A stretch of DNA of 64,000 bases from Alphaproteobacteria bacterium (GTDB lineage: Bacteria > Pseudomonadota > Alphaproteobacteria > Paracaedibacterales > CAIULA01), in contig CANJLN010000001.1 in NCBI GenBank assembly GCA_947475175.1, forward strand, positions 48,305 through 112,304. The letters are read 5' to 3'. This document shows, in pieces, positions 26,273 through 36,782 of this stretch (positions are counted from its first letter, which is position 1; each line of letters opens with the position of its first letter). The position numbers and the translations under genes are program-made. The notes under the pieces are model-generated. The model worked only from the letters and a program-made list of their open reading frames with translations, was not told the origin of the DNA and searched no databases.

Positions 26273-28903
26273 CTACCCCTGCCAACAATCCAAGAGTAAC
26301 TGCATCTTAGACACTTCTTGTCCTTTGGTTATCAGTAACTGATGATCATCTGCCCATTGATCGGGCTTGGCTTGCTTATACGCTTGGTTTTCTAGCTTCT
26401 TTTCAAGATGTTGGATCTCTTTCACTAACATATCTTTTTTAGATGTCAGCAATTTATAAGAAGCGTTCATATCAATTAGATCACCCAGAACCAAGAAAAA
26501 GCTATTATCACCAATCATGAAAGGAACGGCCCCTTTGATATGGTCTGTGCCCAAAGTAACAGTTTCCAATCGTGCTAAGTGTAACACCCAAGGAGAATGT
26601 GTTTGTAATAATTTCCAATCACGGTCATTACCCTGAAAAACAACGGGGACTCTTAAAGCGGGACTAACATTCAAAAGTCCTCGGAGAGATCTGGCTTCGG
26701 TCACCACTTGCACAGCCCAATCAATTTCCTCTAGGGCAGATTGATCCTGATGCTTACAATCAGGCCACTGGCTTTGAATTAAAGAATAAGGGGCATTTGG
26801 GTAAAATTCTTCCCACAAACATTCGGTAATCAATGGCATAAAAGGATGAGCAATTTTTAAAAACTCAACTAAAACCCAAGTGGCTGTTTGACGCGTCTCA
26901 AGCTTGTCATTTTCTGAAACATCCTCTGCCAAGCTTGGCTTTAAGCATTCCACATAAATATCGCAATAGGTTCCCCACAAGAATTGATATAAATGATGGG
27001 CTGCATAATCAAAGCGATACTCTTGCAAAGACTTGTAAACATCATGAGCAAGTGTTGATGTTTTAGAAATAATCCAACGATTCAATGCTAAACGACAGGT
27101 TTCTGGCTTAAAACTTGACTCATATACACATTCATTCATTTGCAAAAAGCGAGCTGCATTCCAGATCTTGGTGATAAAATTACGAAAGCTCTCTACCTTT
27201 GATTCTCCCAATTTAATGTCATGTCCTGGAGCTGCAAAGGTCGCCAAGGTCAAGCGCAAAGCATCGGTTCCGTATTTATTGATTAAATCCAATGGATCAA
27301 TAATATTGCCCTTGGATTTTGACATCTTTTGACCTTTTTCATCACGTACTAATGTATGCAGGTAAACCGTATGAAAGGGAACTTGTCCTGTGAAATGGAT
27401 GCCCATCATCATCATGCGGGCCACCCAAAAAAAGATAATGTCAGAACCTGTTATCAACACATCAGTTGGGTAATAACGTTTCAAATCATCGGTTTCTTCT
27501 GGCCAGCCTAATGTGGAAAAGGGCCACAAGGCTGAGGAAAACCATGTATCCAAAACATCCGTATCGCGGGTCAGATCTACAGTCTTTCCATAATGCATTT
27601 CGGCTTGCTTGTAAGCCTCAGTTTCACACTCTGCAACAAATGGTTGACCGTCTGGTCCATACCAAGCTGGAATTTGATGACCCCACCAGATTTGACGAGA
27701 AATACACCAGGGCTGAATGTTTCTTAGCCATTCAAAATAGGTAGCCGTATATTGTTCTGGCACAAATTTTGTTCTGCCATCTTCAACTGCTTTAAGGGCA
27801 GGCTCTGCTAAGACTTTGGCATCCACATACCATTGATCCATCAACCAAGGTTGAATGGCAACACCTGATCGATCCCCTGTTTGAACGGTGTTCATTCTGG
27901 ATTCTGTTTGCACCAAAAGGCCTTGTTCTTCTAATGCAGCCAATACCTTTTTGCGGGCTTCATCAATGCCAAGTCCTTGATATTCTGAGGGCACGTTCTC
28001 GTTTAATTTGGCATCTGCATCCAGAACATTGAGCATTTCTAGGTTGTGACGTTGACCCATGGCAAAGTCATTAAAGTCATGACCTGGGGTGATCTTAACA
28101 GCACCTGTTCCCTTGGTTGGATCACAATAATCATCGGTAATAATGGTCAAGGTTCTGTCTGTTAAAGGGAGACAAACTTTCTTGCCAATCAAATGCGTAT
28201 AACGCTCATCCTCTGGATGAACTGCAACAGCTGTATCCCCAAACATGGTTTCTGGACGGGTCGTGGCAACTGTGATTCCATCCTCTGGATTGTCTACAAG
28301 TGGGTATTTAATATGCCACATAAGGCCTTTTTCTTCTTTGGTCAAAACTTCCAAATCTGAAACAGCCGTCTTTAATTTTGGATCCCAATTCACCAGACGT
28401 TTTGCGCGATAAATCAGTCCTTGTTTATGGAGCGTAACGAAAACTTTAACAACAGCCTCAGACAACCCTGCGTCCATAGTAAAGCGGGTGCGATCCCAAT
28501 CAGGTGAAATTCCCAAACGACGTTGCTGCTCAACAATTGTGTTTCCAGATTGTTCTTTCCACTCCCACACTTTTTCTAAAAACTTTTCGCGGCCCAAGTC
28601 TTGACGTTTAATGCCCTGTTCAGCTAACTGACGCTCAACCACCATTTGTGTAGCAATTCCAGCGTGATCTGTTCCTGGTTGCCACAACGCATCAAACCCC
28701 GTTTGACGTTTGAACCTGACCAAAATATCTTGAAGCGTATAAGTCAAAGCATGTCCCAAATGCAAACTACCTGTCACATTGGGTGGTGGCATCATTAACG
28801 TAAATGGATTCTTGAGACTTGATGGATCGGCTTTGAAATATTTTTCAGTCTTTTTATAAAGAGAGGATTCAAAGGCTTGCGGTGAAAAGGTTTTATCTAA
28901 CAT
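26273..28903 (-). CDS. valS: Valyl-tRNA synthetase
   Basis: Class I synthetase, 876 residues. It carries PPPNVTGSLHLGHALT (HIGH motif, near residue 49), the editing domain with TTRPETMFGDTAVAVHPED, KMSKSKGNIIDP (KMSKS), the anticodon-binding domain and a C-terminal coiled coil (about 800-876) that packs against tRNA. The length is at the short end of the family. It is transcribed in the same direction as, and downstream of, alaS with a 112-base gap. Confidence 0.97.
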   Translation of the reverse strand: MLDKTFSPQAFESSLYKKTEKYFKADPSSLKNPFTLMMPPPNVTGSLHLGHALTYTLQDILVRFKRQTGFDALWQPGTDHAGIATQMVVERQLAEQGIKRQDLGREKFLEKVWEWKEQSGNTIVEQQRRLGISPDWDRTRFTMDAGLSEAVVKVFVTLHKQGLIYRAKRLVNWDPKLKTAVSDLEVLTKEEKGLMWHIKYPLVDNPEDGITVATTRPETMFGDTAVAVHPEDERYTHLIGKKVCLPLTDRTLTIITDDYCDPTKGTGAVKITPGHDFNDFAMGQRHNLEMLNVLDADAKLNENVPSEYQGLGIDEARKKVLAALEEQGLLVQTESRMNTVQTGDRSGVAIQPWLMDQWYVDAKVLAEPALKAVEDGRTKFVPEQYTATYFEWLRNIQPWCISRQIWWGHQIPAWYGPDGQPFVAECETEAYKQAEMHYGKTVDLTRDTDVLDTWFSSALWPFSTLGWPEETDDLKRYYPTDVLITGSDIIFFWVARMMMMGIHFTGQVPFHTVYLHTLVRDEKGQKMSKSKGNIIDPLDLINKYGTDALRLTLATFAAPGHDIKLGESKVESFRNFITKIWNAARFLQMNECVYESSFKPETCRLALNRWIISKTSTLAHDVYKSLQEYRFDYAAHHLYQFLWGTYCDIYVECLKPSLAEDVSENDKLETRQTATWVLVEFLKIAHPFMPLITECLWEEFYPNAPYSLIQSQWPDCKHQDQSALEEIDWAVQVVTEARSLRGLLNVSPALRVPVVFQGNDRDWKLLQTHSPWVLHLARLETVTLGTDHIKGAVPFMIGDNSFFLVLGDLIDMNASYKLLTSKKDMLVKEIQHLEKKLENQAYKQAKPDQWADDHQLLITKGQEVSKMQLLLDCWQG

Positions 28904-29015
28904 AATTCATTTACAATGTGTGAAGGGTATCCTTCTTGTATAACGTAAAGAGGCATGACGTTTCAAAGGGTTTTGAATTTTCCCTTAAAAAGATTAAAGG
29001 ATAAAAATGGAGATT

Positions 29016-31598
29016 TTATTTCCTCAACGCTCTCTCAAATGCTCCAACCAACCCTTGAATCCCATCCACATTGACGCCGCCTGCTTGAGCTAAATCAGGA
29101 CGGCCACCACCACCTTGCCCTCCCAGAGTTTCAGCACCCACTTTGACCAAATCAACCGCACTGACTTTCGATGTCAGGTCATCAGTGACACCAATCACAA
29201 GAGAAACTTTACCCTCAGCAACGCTGGTGACAATGGCTATCCCTGACCCCATCTCTTTTTTCAGTTGATCAACCAATGCTTTTAAATCACGTGCTGGTAC
29301 ATCGGTTAAATGACGAACAGCGGCTTTGTAAGAGCCAAGGCTGGTAAATTCTTGAAGTGCTGAACCACTTCCACCAAGTGTCATTTGGCGTTTCAGATCG
29401 TTAATCTGCCTTTGCAAATCATTCGCTTGTTTGCGAGATTGCTCACGCTCGAAAGACAAATTATCTTGCGTCTCTTTCAATAATTCAATAATGGCTTCGC
29501 CCGTAATGGCTTCGATACGGCGCACACCAGATGATACGCTACCCTCAGAAATGATTTTGATCAACCCAATATCACCTGTGTTTTTAACGTGCGTTCCACC
29601 ACAAAGCTCGACTGAAAATTTGTCCGTTCCCATGCTGATTACACGGACTTCATCGCCATATTTTTCGCCAAATAAAGCCATTGCTCCTTTTGAAACAGCT
29701 TCTTCGGGCGACATCAAGCAAATCTCTGTTTGCTTATTCTGCAAGACTTGCTGATTGACGATTTTCTCAACGGTTTGAACTTCTTCCAAGGTCAAAGCTT
29801 TTGATTGCGTAAAGTCAAAACGTAACCGATCAGGGGCAACCAGTGATCCTTTTTGAGTTACATGCGATCCCAAAACTTGACGAAGGGCTGCGTGCAGTAA
29901 ATGTGTTGCTGAATGGTTCGCTGCAATTTGCAGACGACGTTCTGGATTCACATCTAACTTAACATTATCACCGACTTTGATTTTTCCTTTGGTCACTTTG
30001 CCAACATGCACATGTAAAGCGCCTAGTTTTTTCAAAGTATCGGTCACTGTGATTTCAGCTCCAGATTCAGTAATGATGATTCCTTGATCACCAACTTGCC
30101 CACCCGATTCACCATAAAAAGGGGTTTGATTGGTTAGAATTAATATCTCATCAGTACTGTCATTCTCGGTGACCAAATCTTTGCCTTTTAACAAAGCCAA
30201 AACTACGCCTTCAGAATGGGTTGCATGATAGCCCAAAAAGTCTGTCGCTCCATATTGTTCTCTAAGGTCAAACCATACTTGTTCATTAGCAGCCTCACCT
30301 GTGCCGGCCCAAGCTGCTCGTGCTTGTTTGCGTTGCTGTTCCATACATTTCTGAAAACCGGCTGTATCAACCGATTTGTTTTCAGCGCGCAAAACATCTT
30401 GCGTTAGATCAAGCGGAAAACCATAGGTGTCATATAATTTAAAAGCGACATCTCCTGGTAAATCTCCGGATAAACCAGACGTTGATTCTTGCAACAGCTT
30501 TAATCCACGCTCTAAGGTTTGTCTGAATTTCTCTTCCTCTTGCAGCAGGGTTTGCTGCATCAATACTTGTGCGCGCCCTAATTCAGGATAAGTATCTCCC
30601 ATCAAACTGATCAAGGTTGGCACCAAGCGATGCATCAATGGGTCTTTTGCCCCCAGTATGTGAGCGTGACGCATGGCACGACGCATAATACGGCGCAAAA
30701 CATAACCGCGCCCTTCGTTCGATGGCAAAACGCCATCAGCCATCAAAAAGCAAGTTGCCCTTAAATGGTCTGCAATCACATTGTGTGATTGACGTTGATT
30801 AAGATTATTGGCACCTGTCAATTCTGTTGAAGTAGCAATTAATGTTTTGAAAAGGTCAGTGTCATAGTTATTATGCTGCCCTTGTAAAATCGATGAAATC
30901 CGCTCTAATCCCATACCTGTATCAATGGACGGATTAGGCAAATTCAACCGTGAACCATCAGGCTGTTGCTCATATTGCATGAACACCAAGTTCCAAAACT
31001 CAACAAACCGGTCGCCGTCTTCGTCCGGTGAACCAGGAGGGCCACCTGGGATTCCTTCGCCATAATCATAAAAGAGTTCCGAGCAAGGACCGCAAGGGCC
31101 GGTGTCACCCATCGACCAGAAATTATCGGATGTTGAAATGCGGATGATTTTATCATCACTAAAGCCAGCAATCTTTTTCCAAAGTGTTGCTGCTTCTTCG
31201 TCTTCGGAGTAAACAGTAACCAATATCCTTTTTGGGTCTAAATCAAAACCTTTGGTGACCAATTCCCAAGCATAACTGATTGCTTGTTCTTTGAAATAAT
31301 CACCAAAGGAAAAGTTCCCCAACATTTCAAAAAATGTATGATGACGCGCTGTATAACCAACATTGTCGAGGTCATTATGCTTACCACCCGCACGCAGACA
31401 TTTTTGTGATGTCACCACCCGCGAATACGCCCGTTTTTCTTTGCCTGTAAAGACATCCTTAAACTGAACCATCCCTGCTGCTGTGAACATCAGGGTTGGG
31501 TCATTTTGCGGAACCAAAGGACCAGAGGATACAACCTCGTGGTCATTTTTCTTAAAGTACTCAATAAAGGTACGGCGTATATCTGTTAGTGTGCGCAT
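29016..31598 (-). CDS. alaS: Alanyl-tRNA synthetase
   Basis: Class II synthetase, 860 residues. The catalytic domain has [15 protein letters not shown] (motif 1 region), [14 protein letters not shown] and the motif 3 region [18 protein letters not shown]. The editing domain has the zinc ligands HSATH and CGGTHV. The C-terminal oligomerisation/C-Ala domain ends [13 protein letters not shown]. All expected landmarks are present. The gene for an exported protein (31620) lies just upstream on the same strand, 21 bases from its start. Confidence 0.97.
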   Translation of the reverse strand: MRTLTDIRRTFIEYFKKNDHEVVSSGPLVPQNDPTLMFTAAGMVQFKDVFTGKEKRAYSRVVTSQKCLRAGGKHNDLDNVGYTARHHTFFEMLGNFSFGDYFKEQAISYAWELVTKGFDLDPKRILVTVYSEDEEAATLWKKIAGFSDDKIIRISTSDNFWSMGDTGPCGPCSELFYDYGEGIPGGPPGSPDEDGDRFVEFWNLVFMQYEQQPDGSRLNLPNPSIDTGMGLERISSILQGQHNNYDTDLFKTLIATSTELTGANNLNQRQSHNVIADHLRATCFLMADGVLPSNEGRGYVLRRIMRRAMRHAHILGAKDPLMHRLVPTLISLMGDTYPELGRAQVLMQQTLLQEEEKFRQTLERGLKLLQESTSGLSGDLPGDVAFKLYDTYGFPLDLTQDVLRAENKSVDTAGFQKCMEQQRKQARAAWAGTGEAANEQVWFDLREQYGATDFLGYHATHSEGVVLALLKGKDLVTENDSTDEILILTNQTPFYGESGGQVGDQGIIITESGAEITVTDTLKKLGALHVHVGKVTKGKIKVGDNVKLDVNPERRLQIAANHSATHLLHAALRQVLGSHVTQKGSLVAPDRLRFDFTQSKALTLEEVQTVEKIVNQQVLQNKQTEICLMSPEEAVSKGAMALFGEKYGDEVRVISMGTDKFSVELCGGTHVKNTGDIGLIKIISEGSVSSGVRRIEAITGEAIIELLKETQDNLSFEREQSRKQANDLQRQINDLKRQMTLGGSGSALQEFTSLGSYKAAVRHLTDVPARDLKALVDQLKKEMGSGIAIVTSVAEGKVSLVIGVTDDLTSKVSAVDLVKVGAETLGGQGGGGRPDLAQAGGVNVDGIQGLVGAFERALRK

Positions 31599-31619
31599 AT
31601 CTGTAACTATTTTTATCCT

Positions 31620-32405
31620 TTAACCGTCATCATTGGGCAGCCACCAATTTCTAGGAGCAGCTCCCTCAGCAAAAAAGCATCGACTTTTTTTATCGTAACT
31701 AATTCTTAAAGTTAGATTTTCAACTCTATCTGTGATGCTAAGTTTAACATGAGGGATAACTTGCCTTCCAGCTTTATTGTTCACAAAGGAATGAGTGAAA
31801 GATTGATCGTTAACAACCATCCTTAATCCATAATGGCTTCTATTGCTGTTGGTATCCAATGATTGCAAAGGAAATAATCCTCCATATTTACCAACCTTAA
31901 CGACAGAACCATCTGACAAAGTGATTGAAATAGCAAGAGGATCATAGTCTGATCCGCCTTTAAAAATCCTACCTTTTCTCGTTCTTTCAGGAGGTAATTT
32001 GACGGGCAGGACTCTTAGAAAGAATCTCTCTTCTGATGAATATTCATCATCCGCTAAGTCTGAACTACCGGCTTCAGCACCAAAAGATGCACTTGAATTA
32101 TCAAACATTGGTGAATATGTCTCATCGACTGATAAGTCATCTCTCGGAGCAGCTCGCTGAGGAGGACATCCATCATAGCATTCTAGATCTTCGTTCACTT
32201 CAAATTTTGGTTTAGCACGCATCTTTTCTTGATAACGAAGCGCACGGTTCTCTCTTTTAAATTCACGATCCATCTTTTGTTTTAAACGTCGTTCTCCCTT
32301 TCGGTCTTGTTTTTCCCAATACTGATACTCCCAATCATCGACTCCATAACCAGCTGTACAAAATGTAAAAAGTGAAACAATTAGGGTTAGATATTTGATA
32401 CGCAT
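31620..32405 (-). CDS. Exported protein of unknown family with charged N-terminal helix
   Basis: A 261-residue protein that I do not recognise. The signal peptide MRIKYLTLIVSLFTFCTAGYG has cleavage near residue 21. A strongly charged helical stretch follows (about 25-75; KQDRKGERRLKQKMDREFKR), possibly a coiled coil. Then comes an acidic linker (DLADDEYSSEE) and a beta-rich C-terminal domain (about 130-261) with alternating hydrophobic residues (LRMVVNDQSFTHSFVNN, HVKLSITDRVENLTLRISY). It might be a surface or secreted protein. It precedes alaS by 21 bases, which may be chance. Confidence 0.68.
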   Translation of the reverse strand: MRIKYLTLIVSLFTFCTAGYGVDDWEYQYWEKQDRKGERRLKQKMDREFKRENRALRYQEKMRAKPKFEVNEDLECYDGCPPQRAAPRDDLSVDETYSPMFDNSSASFGAEAGSSDLADDEYSSEERFFLRVLPVKLPPERTRKGRIFKGGSDYDPLAISITLSDGSVVKVGKYGGLFPLQSLDTNSNRSHYGLRMVVNDQSFTHSFVNNKAGRQVIPHVKLSITDRVENLTLRISYDKKSRCFFAEGAAPRNWWLPNDDG

Positions 32406-32502
32406 AATTTTCCCCTATACTAAAGAAATGCAGACTCTGTCCTTTAGTATAGGGATAAAAAGTTACGAAAGTGTTAATCCGTTTTACGTCATATGGGTGC
32501 AT

Positions 32503-32561
32503 GATCACGCGCGAGCTTATCGCAAGAATTTCCAGATCCTCGGAACAAGTCCGAGGATGAC
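32503..32561. repeat. Dispersed palindromic repeat, left half decayed
   Basis: The right stem is intact (AGATCCTCGGAACAAGTCCG then AGGATGAC, 32534-32561). The left half keeps only CGCGAGCTTATCGCAAGAAT, recognisable as a worn form of the ATTCTCGCA...TGCGAGAAT stem. Confidence 0.82.
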
Positions 32562-32626
32562 GATGCGATGTCCTGAAATTGGTAGTGCTTCAAGTGAGTG
32601 AGCAAGAACAAAGAAAAATAAAAGTT

Positions 32627-32655
32627 GTCATCCTCGGACTTGTTCCGAGGATCTA
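32627..32655. repeat. Dispersed palindromic repeat, inverted copy
   Basis: GTCATCCTCGGACTTGTTCC followed by GAGGATCTA is a single-stem copy in the opposite orientation to the one at 32503. It lies just beyond the 3' end of the small exported-protein gene at 32669-32947, where it could work as a terminator. Confidence 0.88.
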
Positions 32656-32668
32656 AAAACACACTCAA

Positions 32669-32947
32669 CTACTGATCCTGATTCTTACAATCCTTGGGTT
32701 TTTGGGCAACTTGGTTCGTTGAAGAAGGAGTTTCGACCATACCCGCTGTCGATGAGTTTTTAGTATGTGTCGTCGCATGAGACGTTTTTTCGCGCATTTT
32801 TTCCGCCAGAGCATGGCCTGCGTTTTCAATTAATTTTGCAATCCCAGTGTCGGGCAATGTTTCCATGGCCATGGCATCTGAATTCGGAAAATTGGCTAAA
32901 ATTGTGGTGAAAACAACGGCTGTTATTGCTGCATGCAACTTCTTCAT
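32669..32947 (-). CDS. Small exported protein of unknown function
   Basis: A 92-residue protein with signal peptide MKKLHAAITAVVFTTILANF and probable cleavage near residue 26 (DAMA). The mature part is a short amphipathic helix (TGIAKLIENAGHALAEKMRE) followed by a Thr/Ser/Lys-rich, probably disordered tail. A good ribosome-binding site (GGGAG) precedes the ATG. No family is recognised. The 223 bases upstream to 33171 hold no gene that I can see. Confidence 0.6.
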   Translation of the reverse strand: MKKLHAAITAVVFTTILANFPNSDAMAMETLPDTGIAKLIENAGHALAEKMREKTSHATTHTKNSSTAGMVETPSSTNQVAQKPKDCKNQDQ

Positions 32948-33170
32948 AAACGCTCCCTTTTTTCATTTTCCCTCTGATTGTAAGGATCAGATTAAGAGGT
33001 AATTCTTAAGGAGGAGTTAATAAAAAAAAGAGACTGGCAGTGTGGGGGGTTTGCAATGACAAGTGCCGCTATTGACCAAGATAAGTTTCTATACGTCCCA
33101 CAAGTCTTGCAATATCATCTATCCTAGATGGGATTACACAGATTCACCTTTCTCCCCTCGCTACCCAAGC

Positions 33171-34253
33171 TTATAGATATTGAGGTTGTTTTAAAGATAC
33201 AAGGTAGTCTGGAGTTATGCTCAATGTTTTCATTTTATGTGTTCTTAAACTATAAGATATTCTTTTTCTGGAATAAGAACGCCTAGATAACACCGTATTT
33301 AAAGTACTTAACAACCCCGTCACTGCCATCAAGCATAATTGAGGGTAATATTCCCATAGCCGGCAGGCTGTCACCCAACTTCTCGTAATAAGTGTTTCTG
33401 GTTTTGGGTTGGGTTTTTCTGCTTTAAAATCAGGGCGCTGGTTATAAGAAAGAAAATAGGGAGAGATGGAGCTGGTGAATTTCCCGTGAGATTGGTCATC
33501 TAAAAGACCGCTTCCTCCATCAGTATCACTTGAAAAAAGAACTGCCCCTGTTGATTTCATTTTGTTTCTACGTGTTTCTTTCCCAAAATGATGAGCAGAT
33601 AAAACCTGGCATTGACCTGACAAAATAAAGCGTCCAGGCGTTTTTGATGTGGGGGTCTCTTTTAATTCTTCAGTCGGTTTTTTGCTTTGTTCTCTTTGAG
33701 CTTTATCGTTAACAATGTTAGTAGGCATTTTTTGAATTTCTTTTCGCCCGAAAGAAAAGTTTCTGTTTTCTTTTTCAGTAGATTCAGGAGCTATTAACTG
33801 AGTCAGAATTTCCTCCTCAGCTTCACATTCAAAAGCCTTTAGGTCAAGAATGAAAGACTTTGGAAAACTTTTAAAGCTTTCGCTTAAATGACGTTTAAAA
33901 GTTCTTTTATTTTTAGCATCTTTTATATGTCTTTCAGCATCTGCTGCAAAAAAAGTCAAACGACCACCAGGAAAATCTTGCTTTATTTTTTCAATCTCGC
34001 ACAAGACAGCCTCTATAATCTCTTGATCCGTTGCTGTTTCAGACACAGAACTTCGGAAGGTACAAATCATTTTCATAATTTCAAGATTGCCAATTTCAAA
34101 ATATTTTATTTTTTGAGGTGTTTGAGTTGCCAGCTTAGGCTTGGGTTGACTGGCTTTGTCATCAAGAGCTGTCGAAGCAGATGCCGTGTCGAATACAAAG
34201 ACACTTAAAGGAATTAAATGAACAGCTGAGAGAGAGCTAGAAAGTAAGCGCAT
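33171..34253 (-). CDS. Probable exported or membrane-anchored protein, unknown family
   Basis: A 360-residue protein that I do not recognise. The N terminus MRLLSSSLSAVHLIPLSVFV then FDTASAS resembles a signal peptide (cleavage near residue 27). The middle (about 45-155) is a compact charged domain. Residues of about 160-290 are Lys/Glu/Ser/Pro-rich and likely disordered. A hydrophobic stretch near 303-320 (LCLMAVTGLLSTLNTVL) is followed by a basic tail, so it may be held in the membrane by its C terminus. Confidence 0.62.
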   Translation of the reverse strand: MRLLSSSLSAVHLIPLSVFVFDTASASTALDDKASQPKPKLATQTPQKIKYFEIGNLEIMKMICTFRSSVSETATDQEIIEAVLCEIEKIKQDFPGGRLTFFAADAERHIKDAKNKRTFKRHLSESFKSFPKSFILDLKAFECEAEEEILTQLIAPESTEKENRNFSFGRKEIQKMPTNIVNDKAQREQSKKPTEELKETPTSKTPGRFILSGQCQVLSAHHFGKETRRNKMKSTGAVLFSSDTDGGSGLLDDQSHGKFTSSISPYFLSYNQRPDFKAEKPNPKPETLITRSWVTACRLWEYYPQLCLMAVTGLLSTLNTVLSRRSYSRKRISYSLRTHKMKTLSITPDYLVSLKQPQYL

Positions 34254-34330
34254 TTTGAAACCTCCGATATGAGGGTTTGAGAAAAAATTCTCTAAAATTG
34301 GTCCTAATTAAACAAAAGGCAACTTGATTG

Positions 34331-35017
34331 TCAATGCTCCTTGGTTTTACAACCCACCAACAGATCCACTTCTTCCGTTATACCATTTAAGGAATCTTCA
34401 ACAGCTTTCTGGCAGCCTTCCTCATCGGTCTTTTCTTTTGGATAAGCAATAGGATCTCCCACAACAAAAGCGCCTTTACCAAAAGGTAGAGGAAACAAAA
34501 ATCGGTCCCATGTTCTAAGAATTTTTGAGCGTGACGTTGAATAGCTCACCGGTATAATGTCAGCCTGCACAAGTCTGGCTAAGGTTATAATTCCAGGTGA
34601 AACCTTGTAAGCAGGGCCTTTTGGACCATCCGGGGAAATGCTAATCGTAACTCCCGCTCGAACGGATTTGACCAATTCCAAAGTAGCCTTAGCACCTCCA
34701 CGTGTGGTTGACCCATGAACAGCATCAATATGAAACCGTTTTGAAACATTGGCAATGAACCGGCCATCACGATGTTCTGAAAGCAGAACTTGGAAAGGTT
34801 CTTTCCACTGCCATGCGCATGCTAACATCGCCAGCCTTCCGTGCCAAAAACAAATAATGAATGGTTTTTTGTCTTTCACATAATCATCAATAATGTCTTT
34901 TCGAACATATTGCCAACGGCTGGTAAAATAAACAAACCGAATGTACGAGGCACACAAGAATGCCAACGTTTCTTGCCCCATTTTGGAAGAGATAAATTTT
35001 TTAAGAAGTTTTTTCAT
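34331..35017 (-). CDS. DUF374 lysophospholipid acyltransferase family protein
   Basis: A 228-residue protein of the COG2121/DUF374 group, related to lipid A and glycerolipid acyltransferases. Visible blocks are IICFWHGRLAML (His as in the acyltransferase HX4D region), LLSEHRDGRFIANVSKRF, VHGSTTRGGAKATLEL and SISPDGPKGPAYKVSPGII (conserved proline-glycine block). It probably acylates a lipid at the inner membrane, but the substrate is unproven. Five bases separate it from the stop of xerC upstream, so the pair is an operon. Confidence 0.88.
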   Translation of the reverse strand: MKKLLKKFISSKMGQETLAFLCASYIRFVYFTSRWQYVRKDIIDDYVKDKKPFIICFWHGRLAMLACAWQWKEPFQVLLSEHRDGRFIANVSKRFHIDAVHGSTTRGGAKATLELVKSVRAGVTISISPDGPKGPAYKVSPGIITLARLVQADIIPVSYSTSRSKILRTWDRFLFPLPFGKGAFVVGDPIAYPKEKTDEEGCQKAVEDSLNGITEEVDLLVGCKTKEH

Positions 35018-35022
35018 CTCAT

Positions 35023-35946
35023 TCAGCTTTTATTCCGTGCTCGTGGGTGAGCCTCTTGATACGCATTCATCAAATAATCTTTATCAATTTCTGTATAGAT
35101 TTGCGTTGTCGAAAGCGAGGCATGACCAAGCAATTCTTGAATTGACCGCAAATTTCCTGTTGCTGCCATTAAATGACTCGCGCAACTGTGACGCAAAGCA
35201 TGAGGCGTTGCGGAATCAGGTAATTGAACCAGATGTCTGTATTGTCGCATTTGGGCCTCGGCAATAGATCGCCTTAACCGCTTTCCCTGAACACCAACAA
35301 ATAAGGGAGAATCAGGCTGCATTGGAAAAGGAACGCATTGAAGATAAAGTTCAATTTTCTTTTTGACATTTTCCAAAAAAGGAACTTTTCTAAACTTATT
35401 TCTTTTCCCATGAATAACTAAAAAATCCTGACTTTTCATCATGTCGACATCAAGAGACAAAGCTTCACTAATACGAAGACCCGCGCTATAGATAAGCATA
35501 AAGAGAGCTTTGTCTCTTTCACCAACCCATTTCAAATCTGATATTTGACTGATGTTTTCAATGAAATCGAGCGCTTGATCAACAGACAAAGGTCGCGGCA
35601 GAGTTTTGCTGCGCTTAGGCGGGCTAATGTCAAGAATAAGATGATCTTCGATGACTTTTTGTTTTTGTAAATAACGAAAGAAATTCTTAATCGAAGACAA
35701 ACTTCTTGCTGTTGAGCGCATGTTATATTTTTTGAGATGACGATCGGCGAGCCAAGCTCTGATATCTGTTCTCTTTAAATCAATTAAAGTTTTTAGAGTT
35801 ATTTCTTGCCCTAAATAGGTTCTCTGAAAGGTGAAAAATTGCAGCAAATCAGTTCGATACGCATCCAACGTATGCGGAGACAGCGCTCTCCCAGCCTTAA
35901 GATAAAGCAACCACTCTTGAAATGTATTTTCTAATATTGCTGGCAT
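35023..35946 (-). CDS. xerC: Tyrosine recombinase XerC
   Basis: Site-specific recombinase that resolves chromosome dimers at dif together with XerD. Residues of about 1-95 are the SAM-like core-binding domain (LSPHTLDAYRTDLLQF). The catalytic domain shows Arg in AGLRISEALSL, His and Arg in HALRHSCASHL, His in LLGHASLSTTQ, and the nucleophile Tyr284 in QIYTEID. The 307 residues and sequence style fit XerC rather than a mobile integrase, and no element ends are seen nearby. It is first in an operon with the DUF374 gene. Confidence 0.92.
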   Translation of the reverse strand: MPAILENTFQEWLLYLKAGRALSPHTLDAYRTDLLQFFTFQRTYLGQEITLKTLIDLKRTDIRAWLADRHLKKYNMRSTARSLSSIKNFFRYLQKQKVIEDHLILDISPPKRSKTLPRPLSVDQALDFIENISQISDLKWVGERDKALFMLIYSAGLRISEALSLDVDMMKSQDFLVIHGKRNKFRKVPFLENVKKKIELYLQCVPFPMQPDSPLFVGVQGKRLRRSIAEAQMRQYRHLVQLPDSATPHALRHSCASHLMAATGNLRSIQELLGHASLSTTQIYTEIDKDYLMNAYQEAHPRARNKS

Positions 35947-36050
35947 AAAGCAGATTATTTGTTTTTTAACGAAATCGCAATAATTTGTATGTCAGTTTAA
36001 TGTATGGGTTTCTTATTACAACAAAAATATATTTAAGGATTTTAAGAAGC

Positions 36051-36782
36051 ATGCCTAAAAAAACGAAAGTCATTTTCATTGCTGGTGCCAGCGGTGACAT
36101 TGGCATTGCTTTAGTCAAAAATTTTATTAGAAAGGGTGACTTTGTAATTTGTCATTATGCCAATAACAAAGAGGCACTTGAAAAACTCCAAACAGAACAT
36201 CCGAATCATGTTGCTCTGGTTACCGCTGATTTAAGCAAGCCTGAAACCATAAACACTTTGTGGGACGCTATTCTAAAAATCAAAGATCAGATTGATGTTG
36301 TTATTAATTCAGCCGGAATTGAAGAGGAAGATACATCGTTTGAACAAATTCAAAATACAATGAATATCAATTATCTTTCTCCTCGTCTCATTTGTGATCA
36401 CGTCATTGAGCATTTCAAGGGAAAGAAAATCCCAGGCATTATTGTTAACATCGGCAGTCGTGCAGCTTATAGAGGATTGCCAAAGGGGTATTACACTTAC
36501 TCTGATTCAAAAGCGGCATTGACCAGGTATTCTCAAAATGCTGCCAAAGAGAATGCGAAAGAGGGGATATCCGTTTATGTGGTTGCTCCTGGCCCCGTCG
36601 AAGGAAAAATGTTCCAAGGATTGAGAGAGGATGTTAGAACTCAATGCCTGGATTCAATGCCAACAGGTCAAGCTGTAAAGGTGCAAGAGGTAGTTGATAT
36701 GATTGATCTTTTGGCTTCAGGAAAAGTACCAAGCGGAACGGGTGGCGTTTTTGATTTGATGGGCGCTTCTTGGACGCATTAA
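36051..36782 (+). CDS. Short-chain dehydrogenase/reductase, FabG-like
   Basis: NAD(P)-dependent oxidoreductase of the classical SDR family. The coenzyme loop is IAGASGDIG (near residues 10-18), NSAG marks the central strand, Ser is in NIGSRAAYRG, and the catalytic pair is Tyr and Lys in TYSDSKAAL. I take the ATG at 36051, after AAGGA and AAGAAG. A longer frame from 35985 adds 22 unrelated residues. The substrate is unknown; 3-oxoacyl-ACP reduction is possible. Its stop overlaps the stop of chpT on the opposite strand by 4 bases. Confidence 0.86.
   Translation: MPKKTKVIFIAGASGDIGIALVKNFIRKGDFVICHYANNKEALEKLQTEHPNHVALVTADLSKPETINTLWDAILKIKDQIDVVINSAGIEEEDTSFEQIQNTMNINYLSPRLICDHVIEHFKGKKIPGIIVNIGSRAAYRGLPKGYYTYSDSKAALTRYSQNAAKENAKEGISVYVVAPGPVEGKMFQGLREDVRTQCLDSMPTGQAVKVQEVVDMIDLLASGKVPSGTGGVFDLMGASWTH

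Noticed and set aside
20371-32405. Homology between the exported proteins at 20371 and 31620
   Set aside because: Both have beta-rich C-terminal halves with similar spacing of hydrophobic residues, but I could not find a convincing run of identities by eye.
35023-35946. Integrase of a mobile element
   Set aside because: Length, layout and neighbours fit chromosomal XerC; no tRNA target, attachment repeats or phage genes nearby.
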